A stretch of DNA of 14,923 nt, taken from the NCBI GenBank assembly GCA_905236275.1, contig CAJOPI010000183.1:1-14923 (forward strand), given 5' to 3'. This document shows, piece after piece, positions 1 to 6,881 of the stretch; position 1 is the stretch's first letter; each line of letters starts with the position of its first letter. Under the pieces are notes generated by a model. That model ran no database searches. It was not told where the DNA came from and was given only the letters and a program-made list of their open reading frames with translations. Made by a program: the position numbers and the translations under genes. The DNA comes from an uncultured Lachnospiraceae bacterium. Its GTDB lineage: Bacteria > Bacillota > Clostridia > Lachnospirales > Lachnospiraceae.

Positions 1-959
1 GATCTCAAAGCACCATTTAGCATTGAATCAAAGTTCTTTTCGCTACATCCCCGCTTAAACCATGGGATAAAGCATAAAGAGATTTTCGCATCTCCTGTTT
101 TTTTCAAAAGATCATCTAATGGGATTCTGTCGTGGATCTTTATATTTGATGAATAAGGTTCATTTTCATCAATCCAATTGTTTCCGCCATATATGTCAAC
201 ATGGATTCCAGCATGATCTAACGCGTGCATGCCGAGAAATTTATATTGTCTTCGAACATAATCGGTTATTGGGTCTGGGCTTTTTAGATACAGCTCTAAA
301 AGCTCTGAGGTGGAAAGACTTAAGTTATGTTCCTGTAAATATAAGTCGATTGCTTCGTAAGCTGATTTATTTGTATTTGTGAAAAGATAGCTTACACAAA
401 ATGAATAGAAATCACTCCCAGCGTCTGACAGGAAACTGATAACGGGAAAGCCATTGAAATCAGTCTGACTGCCCATATAGATGACATCTATAGTTCGTTT
501 GCTTATGGGAATATCTCTGCTAATTTCTGTCCCTCCCTGAGCCAGAAAAAAAGCATTATTAATTTTTGGATATATTTTCTTTACAAAATCAACATGATTT
601 CTATCACAGCATATAACATTTATGGTGCATTTTGGGTTTAGATAATCGTTATAAAATACCGTTGGCGGATCTTCAAGATAGGAAAATACGGGGATTTCAA
701 GTTTACTCCATATATTTTCGTTTTCGTTTATTGAGAAGTTTATACCAACATTGTTGTAGGTGAACATGGCACAACCTGATTGTATAATGTATTTGTCAAA
801 TGCACTGCTACAATAGCTGGCTTTGTCATTGATATCAACAAGATAATAATCAATTTTCCTACTGGTGAGAAAATCAATAAATCTGTCGATTTTTTTGTTT
901 AGTATTGGGAGATTTCCTTTAAATAGTATAATGTGATTAATGTTGGAAATATTTTGCAT
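1..959 (-). CDS. CgeB-like glycosyltransferase, 3' end cut by window edge
   Basis: Reading the minus strand from the ATG at 957-959 gives an open frame of 319 codons that leaves the window at base 1 with no stop. It begins MQNISNINHIILFKGNLPIL. The segment CDRNHVDFVKKIYP...AFFLAQGG...RTIDVIYMGS parallels EDRNYVNFINKYYK...AFFLPPGG...KFDLIFLGT in the protein at 3587-4747, so the two are homologous. Further on, HVDIYGGNNW and KIHDRIPLDDLLKKTGDAKISL look like the start of the C-terminal nucleotide-sugar half of GT-B enzymes of the CgeB/Glyco_trans_1_2 type. The part after NFDSMLNGALR is outside the window. A CGAGG ribosome site lies about 8 bases before the ATG. The likely role is cytoplasmic sugar transfer in glycan or flagellin decoration; the substrate is unknown. 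It is divergent from the decayed glycosyltransferase gene at 1177. Confidence 0.85.
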   Translation of the reverse strand, partial: MQNISNINHIILFKGNLPILNKKIDRFIDFLTSRKIDYYLVDINDKASYCSSAFDKYIIQSGCAMFTYNNVGINFSINENENIWSKLEIPVFSYLEDPPTVFYNDYLNPKCTINVICCDRNHVDFVKKIYPKINNAFFLAQGGTEISRDIPISKRTIDVIYMGSQTDFNGFPVISFLSDAGSDFYSFCVSYLFTNTNKSAYEAIDLYLQEHNLSLSTSELLELYLKSPDPITDYVRRQYKFLGMHALDHAGIHVDIYGGNNWIDENEPYSSNIKIHDRIPLDDLLKKTGDAKISLCFIPWFKRGCSEKNFDSMLNGALR

Positions 960-1013
960 ATATTGCCTCGTGTATTTTTTTCTCTGATTTGAACATTTAT
1001 AAGTTTAATCTGA

Positions 1014-1023
1014 TATAATTATA
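1014..1023. promoter_or_regulatory. Palindromic TATAATTATA, possible divergent -10
   Basis: TATAATTATA is its own reverse complement, so it gives a TATAAT box on both strands in the gap between the minus-strand gene ending at 959 and the plus-strand pseudogene at 1177. No good -35 is visible on either side: TTGAAC at 989-994 is 19 bases away on the plus strand, and only weak T-rich sequence lies on the minus side. Bases 1060-1176 also hold two small stem-loops (CTGC-GAA-GCAG near 1110 and TGGCT...AGCCA near 1146-1162) that I cannot assign. Confidence 0.3.
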
Positions 1024-1176
1024 ACAAAGAGAAAGTTTATTAAAAGATTTTTTTTGAATGCATAAAATACTGCTGTTGAAATTTTACTTTGAAAGTGTTG
1101 TGGGAGCTGCGAAGCAGTGTAGCAATTTACTTCAATTTATGGTGGTGGCTGCAAAGTAGCCATGCCAGTTTTGAAT

Positions 1177-1664
1177 ATGAAAGAAGAATTATACGATAGA
1201 AATATGAAAAGAAAAATTCTGTATTTTGAAACATTTGACGTTAGTTGGATAGGAAGAGATATCCCTGTAAATTAGATCGAAAAATTGAAATAAGATCTGG
1301 TGTAAGCTACGACAGTGGTGATATATTCAAAATATACAAAAAGAGTAAAATCAACATTAATATTTCACTTCATTGTATCGAAAGTGGTTTTTCGCAGAGC
1401 TTTTTTGATGTGATGGCTTCAGGAGGATTCCTCCTGACAAATTATCAGAGCGAAATAGAAGACTTTTTTGAAACAGGAAAGGATATTGCAGTTTTTCACG
1501 ATGAGAAAGAACTTTTGGAACTTGCATCATACTATCTTCATCATGATGATGAAAGGGAAGAAATAGCGCGTAACGGACAGGAAAAAGTGCTGAAAAACCA
1601 TACGTATAGAAAAAGACTGACCGAGATAATGAGGATAGTTGACTGTTCAGCAGGTCTGCGCTGA
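1177..1664 (+). pseudogene. Decayed glycosyltransferase with internal deletion and frame shift
   Basis: A short frame from the ATG at 1177 encodes MKEELYDRNMKRKILYFETF...WIGRDIPVN and stops at 1273-1275. KRKILYFETFDVSWIGRDI resembles the first strand of CgeB-like (DUF3880/GT-B) glycosyltransferases. In another frame, from about 1270 to 1664, the sequence encodes SGVSYDSGDIFKIYKKSKIN, then ISLHCIESGFSQSFFDVMASGGFLLTNY, and ends in LKNHTYRKRLTEIM. This is a good match to the C-terminal Glyco_trans_1_2 domain, including the conserved D-x-M-A-S-G-G-F stretch. Together they cover about 160 residues where the family usually has 350-400, so the middle is missing and the two ends are out of frame. 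The long open frame for the C-terminal part could only start at a TTG (1245) with no ribosome site. Most likely a relic; a separately translated C-terminal domain is less likely. Confidence 0.7.
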
Positions 1665-1669
1665 ACAGT
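1642..1669. repeat. Perfect 10-bp inverted repeat
   Basis: ACTGTTCAGC (1642-1651) and GCTGAACAGT (1660-1669) are perfect inverted copies around an 8-base loop. The hairpin covers the stop of the decayed glycosyltransferase. No T-run follows, so it is not a normal intrinsic terminator. The tip ACTGTTCA also occurs in the right terminal repeat of the foldback element at 3411-3564 (read on the minus strand), so a shared origin is possible but not shown. Confidence 0.5.
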
Positions 1670-1734
1670 TGTGCGGACAGTTGAATAAGCACAGGCTCAT
1701 AAAAATAGATCCTGTCGGAACGGAGGAAATGGAC

Positions 1735-3411
1735 ATGGCTTTTAAGATAGGTATAGGCAGATCAGATTTCGAAGCACTCAGAGAAGCCAATAATTATTAT
1801 GTTGATAAGACAGAATTCCTTTATGAACTTGTAAATGATACTGACAATACAGTTTCATTGTTTACCAGACCAAGGAGATTTGGCAAAACGCTCATGATGA
1901 GCATGATGGAGAATTTCTTTAATATCAATAAAGACAGCAGACGCATTTTCTCGGGACTTAATATAACAAAACATGAAGACTTTTGCAAAGAATGGATGAA
2001 TCAGTATCCGGTGCTTTTCCTTTCGCTTAAGGATATAGAGGGAGAAACGTTTGAAGACGCTTATGAAATGCTTAAAATTCGAATCTCTGAACTTTGTCAG
2101 ATACATAGTAATTTAGAAAAAAATGACAAATTGAACAAGTCGGATATTGACAGTTTTGATAAATTATTGTTTAGGACTGCTGAAACTGCAGAGATTAAGA
2201 GTTCACTTAAAACCATCATGCGAATGATGAGGATTGTATACGGAAAACCGGTCATATTTCTTTTAGATGAATATGATGTTCCCCTCGCGCGGGCAAGTGA
2301 AAAAGATACGACGGAGAATAAGTTTTATGTAAGGATGCTGGATATTATCAGAGGCATAATGAGTACTTCGCTAAAGGATAATGAATATCTGAAGTTTGCA
2401 GTAATAACCGGATGTTTAAGAATTTCCAAGGAGAGCATATTTACCGGAACAAATAATTTCAAACCATATTCAGTACTTGACAGAAGATTCAGTACATATT
2501 TTGGATTTGTTGAAAAAGAAGTAGATGAGATGTTGGAAGCTGCCGGAGTAAAAGAGCTTACGCATGATGTTAAAGAATGGTATGACGGATATGTTATTGG
2601 AGACGAATACTTATATTGCCCTTGGGATGTGATTAATTACATTTCAGATAATATATATGATAGAAATGCAAGACCAAAGAACTATTGGAAGAATACCAGC
2701 CATAACGGAATACTGCTTTCATTCGTAAAAAGGAATGATTTCGATGTTTCCGGAAAATTTGAAAAATTGCTTAATGGTGGCTGTATTGTACAGAGGATTT
2801 CGGATGAACTGACGTATGATACACTTGATGCTTCTGAAGATAATCTTTGGAGTGTATTGTTGATGACGGGGTATGTAACCAAGGCAGATAACAGAGAAGA
2901 TGAAGAAACTGTCAGGATAAAGATTCCAAATAAGGAGATAGCTTCAATATTTGAGGATACGGTTATAAGACTGTTTAATGATACTTTGGATATTAGCCGT
3001 CAGAAAGAGATGATGGAAGCCTTTTGGAGTAGGGATGAGATTCAGGCGGGGAAAATTGTTTCAGATTTATTATGGGACACGATAAGCTTTAATGATTATC
3101 ATGAGGACTATTACCACGCTTTTCTGACAGGGATATTTGTGGGGCATGGATATGAAGTTGAGTCAAATAAAGAAAAAGGGCTTGGAAGACCGGACATAGT
3201 ATTGCTGGACAGATCAAATAGACGTGCAATTATTATCGAAGCAAAAAAATCTGTGAAGGAAACTGATATGGACACAGATTGCGAAAGAGCTATAGAACAG
3301 ATAAATAAACAAAGGTATTCGGACGGACTGTATGGTTATAAACAGATATTATGTTATGGGATAGCTTTTTTTCAAAAACAGGCAAAGGTTAAAATCGGGG
3401 ATAGACCTTAG
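1735..3411 (+). CDS. AAA-ATPase-like protein with PD-(D/E)XK nuclease-like C-terminus (DUF1703)
   Basis: The 558-residue product has the layout of the AAA-ATPase_like (PF09820) plus DUF1703 (PF08011) family. The N-terminal region has NYYVDKTEFLYELV, then a degenerate Walker A, RPRRFGKTL (residues 45-53), and a Walker B, VIFLLDEYD (about 173-181). The C-terminal end has a restriction-fold core: RPDIVLLD (D487) and IIIEAKK (E502, K504). Length is normal for the family. The role is not established; the family is common in gut Firmicutes and Bacteroidetes and often lies in variable regions. I chose ATG 1735 because GGAGG at 1722-1726 is 8 bases before it, but only 2 bases before the ATG at 1729; the longer frame from 1639 would overlap the upstream relic. 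The stop TAG takes its G from the first base of the foldback element, so the insertion may have reset the final codons. Confidence 0.88.
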   Translation: MAFKIGIGRSDFEALREANNYYVDKTEFLYELVNDTDNTVSLFTRPRRFGKTLMMSMMENFFNINKDSRRIFSGLNITKHEDFCKEWMNQYPVLFLSLKDIEGETFEDAYEMLKIRISELCQIHSNLEKNDKLNKSDIDSFDKLLFRTAETAEIKSSLKTIMRMMRIVYGKPVIFLLDEYDVPLARASEKDTTENKFYVRMLDIIRGIMSTSLKDNEYLKFAVITGCLRISKESIFTGTNNFKPYSVLDRRFSTYFGFVEKEVDEMLEAAGVKELTHDVKEWYDGYVIGDEYLYCPWDVINYISDNIYDRNARPKNYWKNTSHNGILLSFVKRNDFDVSGKFEKLLNGGCIVQRISDELTYDTLDASEDNLWSVLLMTGYVTKADNREDEETVRIKIPNKEIASIFEDTVIRLFNDTLDISRQKEMMEAFWSRDEIQAGKIVSDLLWDTISFNDYHEDYYHAFLTGIFVGHGYEVESNKEKGLGRPDIVLLDRSNRRAIIIEAKKSVKETDMDTDCERAIEQINKQRYSDGLYGYKQILCYGIAFFQKQAKVKIGDRP

Positions 3412-3564
3412 GAACTGTTACAAAATAATTTGAACATTTACTTGTAAACAATTTCCATATGCTGCATCAGAAAGCCTCGCCGTAGCCCACTACGACTGCG
3501 TTTTCTTCTTTGCATATGAAAATGTTTTCTGCGTAAATTGTTCAATTTATTTATGAACAGTTCC
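3411..3564. mobile_element. 154-bp foldback MITE-like element, candidate TTA target duplication
   Basis: GGAACTGTT at 3411-3419 is perfectly inverted as AACAGTTCC at 3556-3564. The arms go on pairing with few breaks almost to the centre: TTTGAACA against TGTTCAA, CATATGC against GCATATG, and CGTAG (3481-3485) against CTACG (3490-3494) around the loop CCCA. The loop is exactly at the midpoint of the element. TTA flanks both ends (3408-3410 and 3565-3567), consistent with a 3-bp target duplication. There is no reading frame inside, so it would move only by a transposase supplied from elsewhere. It lies between the nuclease-like gene and the glycosyltransferase gene, whose ribosome site begins 7 bases beyond its right end. 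As RNA it would form one long hairpin. The mobile origin is inferred from structure. Confidence 0.75.
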
Positions 3565-3586
3565 TTAGTTGGTGAGGTATACTTGC

Positions 3587-4747
3587 ATGAAGGACAGTAA
3601 TCCTATTTTAATATTTAAGGGAGATATAAATCTTTGTTCAGGTATTCTGTATTCTTTTAGTGTGCAGTTGGCTAAGGCTTTGTCGGCTCTCGGAGAAGAT
3701 ATTATTTTCTTTGACACAGGGAAAGACAGACCGGAGGATTATTTAGGACGGAAGTTTAAGGCAGTCATAGGATTTATGGAAGTGTTTTTTTACAATACTC
3801 TTCCTGACAGTGATAAGCTTCTTTTTGACATGATAGACGGTCCGAAATTTAATTATTGGACTGATCACCCGGCTTTTTATTATCATTACATGAAAAGGAT
3901 TCCAAAGGACTACTTTATTCTTACCGAAGACCGCAATTATGTGAATTTTATAAATAAGTATTATAAAAATACAAGAGCTTTTTTTCTTCCACCGGGGGGA
4001 ATAGAGCCGGAAGAACAGGTTCCTTTTGGAAAAAGAAAATTTGACCTTATATTTTTGGGAACTTATGTCAATTGGAAGGATACGGTAAAAACCTTTGAAA
4101 ATATTGACGATACAACTACAATCATTGTGTCGAATTATCTTGAATATCTGATACGCAATCCTGAACTGACTGCTGAAGAAGCATTTGTCAGAGTGCTTGA
4201 TGACTTGGGCGCAAAAGTAACAGAGGAAGAATATTTGAATGAACTCTGTAAAATACATAAGCTCGCAGGATGGGGTGCGGCAAGACTTTATAAGGAAATG
4301 ATAATAGAGCGTATATTACAGTCGGGAATAACGCTGAATGTTTTCGGAGATAGCTGGAAGGAGTCACCATTCTCGGGAAACCGACATCTAAAAATAAATC
4401 CTGCCGTAAGAGCAGAAAGTGTATCGGAAATATATATGCAGTCAAAAATGAGTCTGAATATCATGACCTGGCATAAGGATTCGATAACTGAAAGAGTTCT
4501 TGACAGCATGATGAGCGGAAGCATAGTTATAACTGATGAAACCGATGCTCTGAAGGAAGCATTTACGGATAAGGAAGAACTGCTCTTTTTTTCTCTGAAA
4601 AACATTGATATGGTTCCGGAGATTATCAGTGAGAATATGGATAATGAAAAAATCGCAGAAAAGGGCCATTTAAGAGCCTTAAATGAACACAGCTGGATGA
4701 AAAGAGCTGAGATGTTAAAAGAAATAATTGAGGGGCTGAGTAAATGA
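3587..4747 (+). CDS. CgeB-like GT-B glycosyltransferase
   Basis: A 386-residue protein beginning MKDSNPILIFKGDINLCSGI. The first half carries an N-terminal Rossmann-like region (LAKALSALGEDIIFFDTG), TEDRNYVNFINKYYKNTRAF and KFDLIFLGTYVNW. The second half has a GT-B donor-binding region: ILQSGITLNVFGDSW, VSEIYMQSKMSLNIMTWHKD, ITERVLDSMMSGSIVITDE (E in the position usual for GT1-type enzymes), and a C-terminal helix LNEHSWMKRAEMLKEIIEGL. This matches the Glyco_trans_1_2 / CgeB pattern and the expected length. It is a paralogue of the partial gene at 1-959. ATG 3587 is preceded by GGTGAGG at 3571-3577, 9 bases away; the TTG at 3569 has no such site. No transmembrane segment is seen, so it is probably cytoplasmic. 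Acceptor and sugar cannot be read from sequence. Confidence 0.9.
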   Translation: MKDSNPILIFKGDINLCSGILYSFSVQLAKALSALGEDIIFFDTGKDRPEDYLGRKFKAVIGFMEVFFYNTLPDSDKLLFDMIDGPKFNYWTDHPAFYYHYMKRIPKDYFILTEDRNYVNFINKYYKNTRAFFLPPGGIEPEEQVPFGKRKFDLIFLGTYVNWKDTVKTFENIDDTTTIIVSNYLEYLIRNPELTAEEAFVRVLDDLGAKVTEEEYLNELCKIHKLAGWGAARLYKEMIIERILQSGITLNVFGDSWKESPFSGNRHLKINPAVRAESVSEIYMQSKMSLNIMTWHKDSITERVLDSMMSGSIVITDETDALKEAFTDKEELLFFSLKNIDMVPEIISENMDNEKIAEKGHLRALNEHSWMKRAEMLKEIIEGLSK

Positions 4748-4774
4748 CCTTTTTTAGAGGAGCCTTTTTTGCCG

Positions 4775-4828
4775 CCGGATGCCAAATCACAAGATTTGAG
4801 CAACGGCGATGCAAAAACGGACATCCGG
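4775..4828 (+). ncRNA. Candidate structured leader RNA
   Basis: CCGGATG (4775-4781) pairs perfectly with CATCCGG (4822-4828). Inside this closing stem, CAAATC-ACAA-GATTTG (4783-4798) forms a perfect 6-bp hairpin, followed by GCA...TGC (4800-4812) around ACGGCGA. That is a compact three-way-junction shape. An alternative pairing GCCG (4771-4774) with CGGC (4804-4807) would exclude the closing stem. Two CCTTTTTT runs (4748-4755 and 4763-4770) precede it, and a second weak hairpin TAAAC-TTAC-GTTTA (4846-4859) lies next to the AAGGAGGG ribosome site (4862-4869) of the following gene. I do not recognise a known riboswitch class. It could be a leader regulator or a chance fold. Confidence 0.4.
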
Positions 4829-4874
4829 GACTATATGTCAACATATAAACTTACGTTTATTAAGGAGGGAAAGC

Positions 4875-5831
4875 ATGAACGTATACATACTTGCGCCGGT
4901 TGATAAAATGTCCGGTGGGCCTGAACTTGCCCACCAGTTATGCCATGCAATAAATACGAATACTGATTCAAAAGCCTTTATGTGTTATGTGAATGTCTTT
5001 GCGCCTTTCAGTGAAGCACTTTGTGCAAAGGCCGTTGCCCCTGAGCCTTTCAGAGTATATGGCACCGAACCGGTCTTTTCGATGGAGGAGATGGACAGAA
5101 AGGGCAATGTTGTCGTATTTCCGGAGGGTCTTACACTCAGTATGCCCTACGTAAAAAATGCAGCAAAGGTGATGTGGTGGATGAGCGTGGATAATTACAT
5201 TCTGTCCACTGATGAAGAAAATCTTGATGATATAGCAAAAACTGTTGACCTGCATCTATACCAGTCAAACTATGCAAAGGACTATGTTGAAAAGAAAATC
5301 CCGGGCGCAAATGGTATGTATTTATCGGACTATATAAATGAAGAGCATGGGAAATTCCTCTATCCTGCGGAATTCAGGCAGAATGCCGCGCTCTACAATC
5401 CGGCCAAGGGCTATGATATACTTAAACACATTCAGGAGAAGATTTCATGGCTTAAATGGATTCCGATAATAGGTCTTGAACTGCCACAGATTATCCTTCT
5501 CATGCAGAGCAGCAAGATATATGTTGACTTCGGGAATCACCCCGGCAAAGACAGGATTCCGCGTGAGGCAGCCGCAAATGGCTGCTGTGTCATAACAAAC
5601 AGAAAAGGTTCTGCCGCCTATGATACGGATGTGCCGATTCCTCCGTCTTATAAATTTGACAGGCCGGAGGAGGAAGCGGATTCAATTGATGCCCTGCTGC
5701 ATGACATCTGTGATAACTTCAAGGCACATCAGGATAAATTTGAAGCTTACAGAAGCTTTATCAGGGGTGAAAAAGAAAAATTCAATGCTGATACAATTTT
5801 ATTTTTAGAAAAAATTTCACGTGGGCTTTAA
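4875..5831 (+). CDS. GT-B-like glycosyltransferase
   Basis: A 318-residue protein. It begins MNVYILAPVDKMSGGPELAH, a Rossmann strand followed by a glycine-rich loop as in GT1/GT4-type enzymes. The middle has VVVFPEGLTLSMPYV, AKVMWWMSVDNYIL and LHLYQSNYAKDYVEKKIPG. The C-terminal half has the donor-site pattern: LPQIILLMQSSKIYVDFGNH, then PREAAANGCCVITNRKGSA with the conserved Glu of GT-B enzymes. It resembles no named member that I can identify. ATG 4875 follows AAGGAGGG (4862-4869) at the right distance; an extension to 4809 would run through the structured leader. The 3' end overlaps the stop of the converging GT8 gene by 15 bases (5817-5831). The role is presumably sugar transfer in the same glycan pathway as its neighbours. 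Confidence 0.85.
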   Translation: MNVYILAPVDKMSGGPELAHQLCHAINTNTDSKAFMCYVNVFAPFSEALCAKAVAPEPFRVYGTEPVFSMEEMDRKGNVVVFPEGLTLSMPYVKNAAKVMWWMSVDNYILSTDEENLDDIAKTVDLHLYQSNYAKDYVEKKIPGANGMYLSDYINEEHGKFLYPAEFRQNAALYNPAKGYDILKHIQEKISWLKWIPIIGLELPQIILLMQSSKIYVDFGNHPGKDRIPREAAANGCCVITNRKGSAAYDTDVPIPPSYKFDRPEEEADSIDALLHDICDNFKAHQDKFEAYRSFIRGEKEKFNADTILFLEKISRGL

Positions 5832-6773
5832 CAGCGTTTCTAAAGCAGACATACTTTTTTTCAGTGCTTCGGACAGCTCATTGTTTTTGCTTATCAGCTC
5901 GTTAAGCAGATTTTCGATTGAACTGTCCGTCATTGCATTTTTCATGAAATCTTCAAGCAGTTTGTGATAATAAGCTGTCTGCTTTGCGTAATCCCACCAT
6001 AATGCCTCTATGGGAAAATGATAATTTCCATTGTCCCAGGGCTTGTCTCCGGCAAAATGGATAATGGCTGCTTCCTTTGCCTCCCCGTAGGTTATCCCTG
6101 CTCTGTGAGCTATTCTTGCAAAGAGATTATATTTGTTGCAGTCTGCATAGCCTGTCTTTTTCCAATGCACCCAGTTCAGAATGTCCTGGTCCGGTGCCTC
6201 CATTTCATAATTCCAGGCCTCGATTGCGTCAAGGTAGGTTTGAAAACTGTAAGCCCTTCTTATATCAGAAATATTGAGGAGCATGACTCCGGAATTGAAA
6301 TACCTGTGCCCGTTTCTGTATGCTTCGGCGAGCATTTCTCTGTTTTTTGTTCCATAACCTTCGGTATCGTTCAAGCCTCCCTTGTCATCGCAGACTATCA
6401 GCTCCATTCCATTAAAATCACTGTCGTAAAGCTCTTTAAGGGATTTATTTATGATTAAATCCCCATCAAGATATAGAGCCCGTTCAATGCCTTCGGGCAG
6501 AATTTCGGGAATCAGCAGGCGGTAGTAGATTTCCATGCTCCATTGTTCGTTTCGTGGAAGGCGGCTGCTGAAATTCTCTTTATCGATAGTTATTGAATGG
6601 ACAGTCAGGTCGTAATTATTTAGGGCTGACTGAATTTCTGAAATATCGTCTGCTCCAAGTTCGCTGTGAAGTAGATAGGCATCGATATGACAGGGATTGT
6701 TTATGCCAAGCGAAGTCAGCATTACGACAGTGTATGGAATATATCTTTTATTTAGTGCAGTTATAATATTCAT
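5817..6773 (-). CDS. GT8 family glycosyltransferase
   Basis: A 318-residue protein of glycosyltransferase family 8 (retaining GT-A fold, like LgtC and glycogenin). It starts MNIITALNKRYIPYTVVMLT. The metal and nucleotide-sugar site is YLDGDLI (D103-x-D105), followed by YFNSGVMLLN (158-167), APDQDILN (193-200) and IIHFAGDKPWDNGN (237-250), all classical GT8 blocks. After residue 280 comes a helical tail, ENLLNELISKNNELSEALKK, that could form a coiled coil. ATG at 6771-6773 has AAGGAAGG 8 bases before it; the longer frame to 6920 would run over the divergent GT8 gene and add a non-family hydrophobic stretch. The gene converges on the GT at 4875 and is divergent from its own paralogue at 6882, sharing a 108-bp gap. 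Confidence 0.93.
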   Translation of the reverse strand: MNIITALNKRYIPYTVVMLTSLGINNPCHIDAYLLHSELGADDISEIQSALNNYDLTVHSITIDKENFSSRLPRNEQWSMEIYYRLLIPEILPEGIERALYLDGDLIINKSLKELYDSDFNGMELIVCDDKGGLNDTEGYGTKNREMLAEAYRNGHRYFNSGVMLLNISDIRRAYSFQTYLDAIEAWNYEMEAPDQDILNWVHWKKTGYADCNKYNLFARIAHRAGITYGEAKEAAIIHFAGDKPWDNGNYHFPIEALWWDYAKQTAYYHKLLEDFMKNAMTDSSIENLLNELISKNNELSEALKKSMSALETLLKPT

Positions 6774-6796
6774 TTTTTGTACCTTCCTTTTGAGGT

Positions 6797-6823
6797 TAAG
6801 AAAAAAGATAATTATGCCGATAT
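6797..6823 (+). promoter_or_regulatory. Sigma-28 (sigma-D)-like promoter for GT8 gene
   Basis: TAAG (6797-6800), a 15-base spacer and GCCGATAT (6816-6823) match the Bacillus sigma-D consensus TAAA-N15-GCCGATAT in 11 of 12 positions. Transcription would begin about 50 bases before the ATG at 6882. This is one of three CCGATAT elements in the window placed before genes. It implies co-expression of this GT8 enzyme with late flagellar genes. Confidence 0.55.
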
Positions 6824-6881
6824 ATTTCACGAATTCATAAATAATTATGAGAAAGGCAGAATTACTGTGAAAGAATATAAA

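Noticed and set aside
1639..1734. N-terminal extension of the AAA/DUF1703 protein
   Set aside because: The added residues overlap the upstream relic and a hairpin, have no family similarity, and the GGAGG site fits ATG 1735.
4748..4770. Intrinsic terminator after the glycosyltransferase at 3587
   Set aside because: T-runs are present, but no compact GC stem stands directly before either of them.
3743..4824. Long minus-strand frames (171 aa at 3743-4258, 178 aa at 4288-4824)
   Set aside because: They lie antisense to a clear glycosyltransferase, have low-complexity Ser/Phe/Ile-rich products, match no family I know, and have no good ribosome site.
4771..4860. c-di-GMP (GEMM) or other known riboswitch
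   Set aside because: The conserved junction and tetraloop-receptor sequences of GEMM are not present; only a generic fold can be supported.
4809..4874. N-terminal extension of the glycosyltransferase at 4875
   Set aside because: It would use part of the structured leader as coding sequence and ignores the strong AAGGAGGG site before ATG 4875.
6018..6458. 146-aa plus-strand frame
   Set aside because: Antisense to the GT8 gene whose catalytic motifs are intact; composition is that of a shadow frame.
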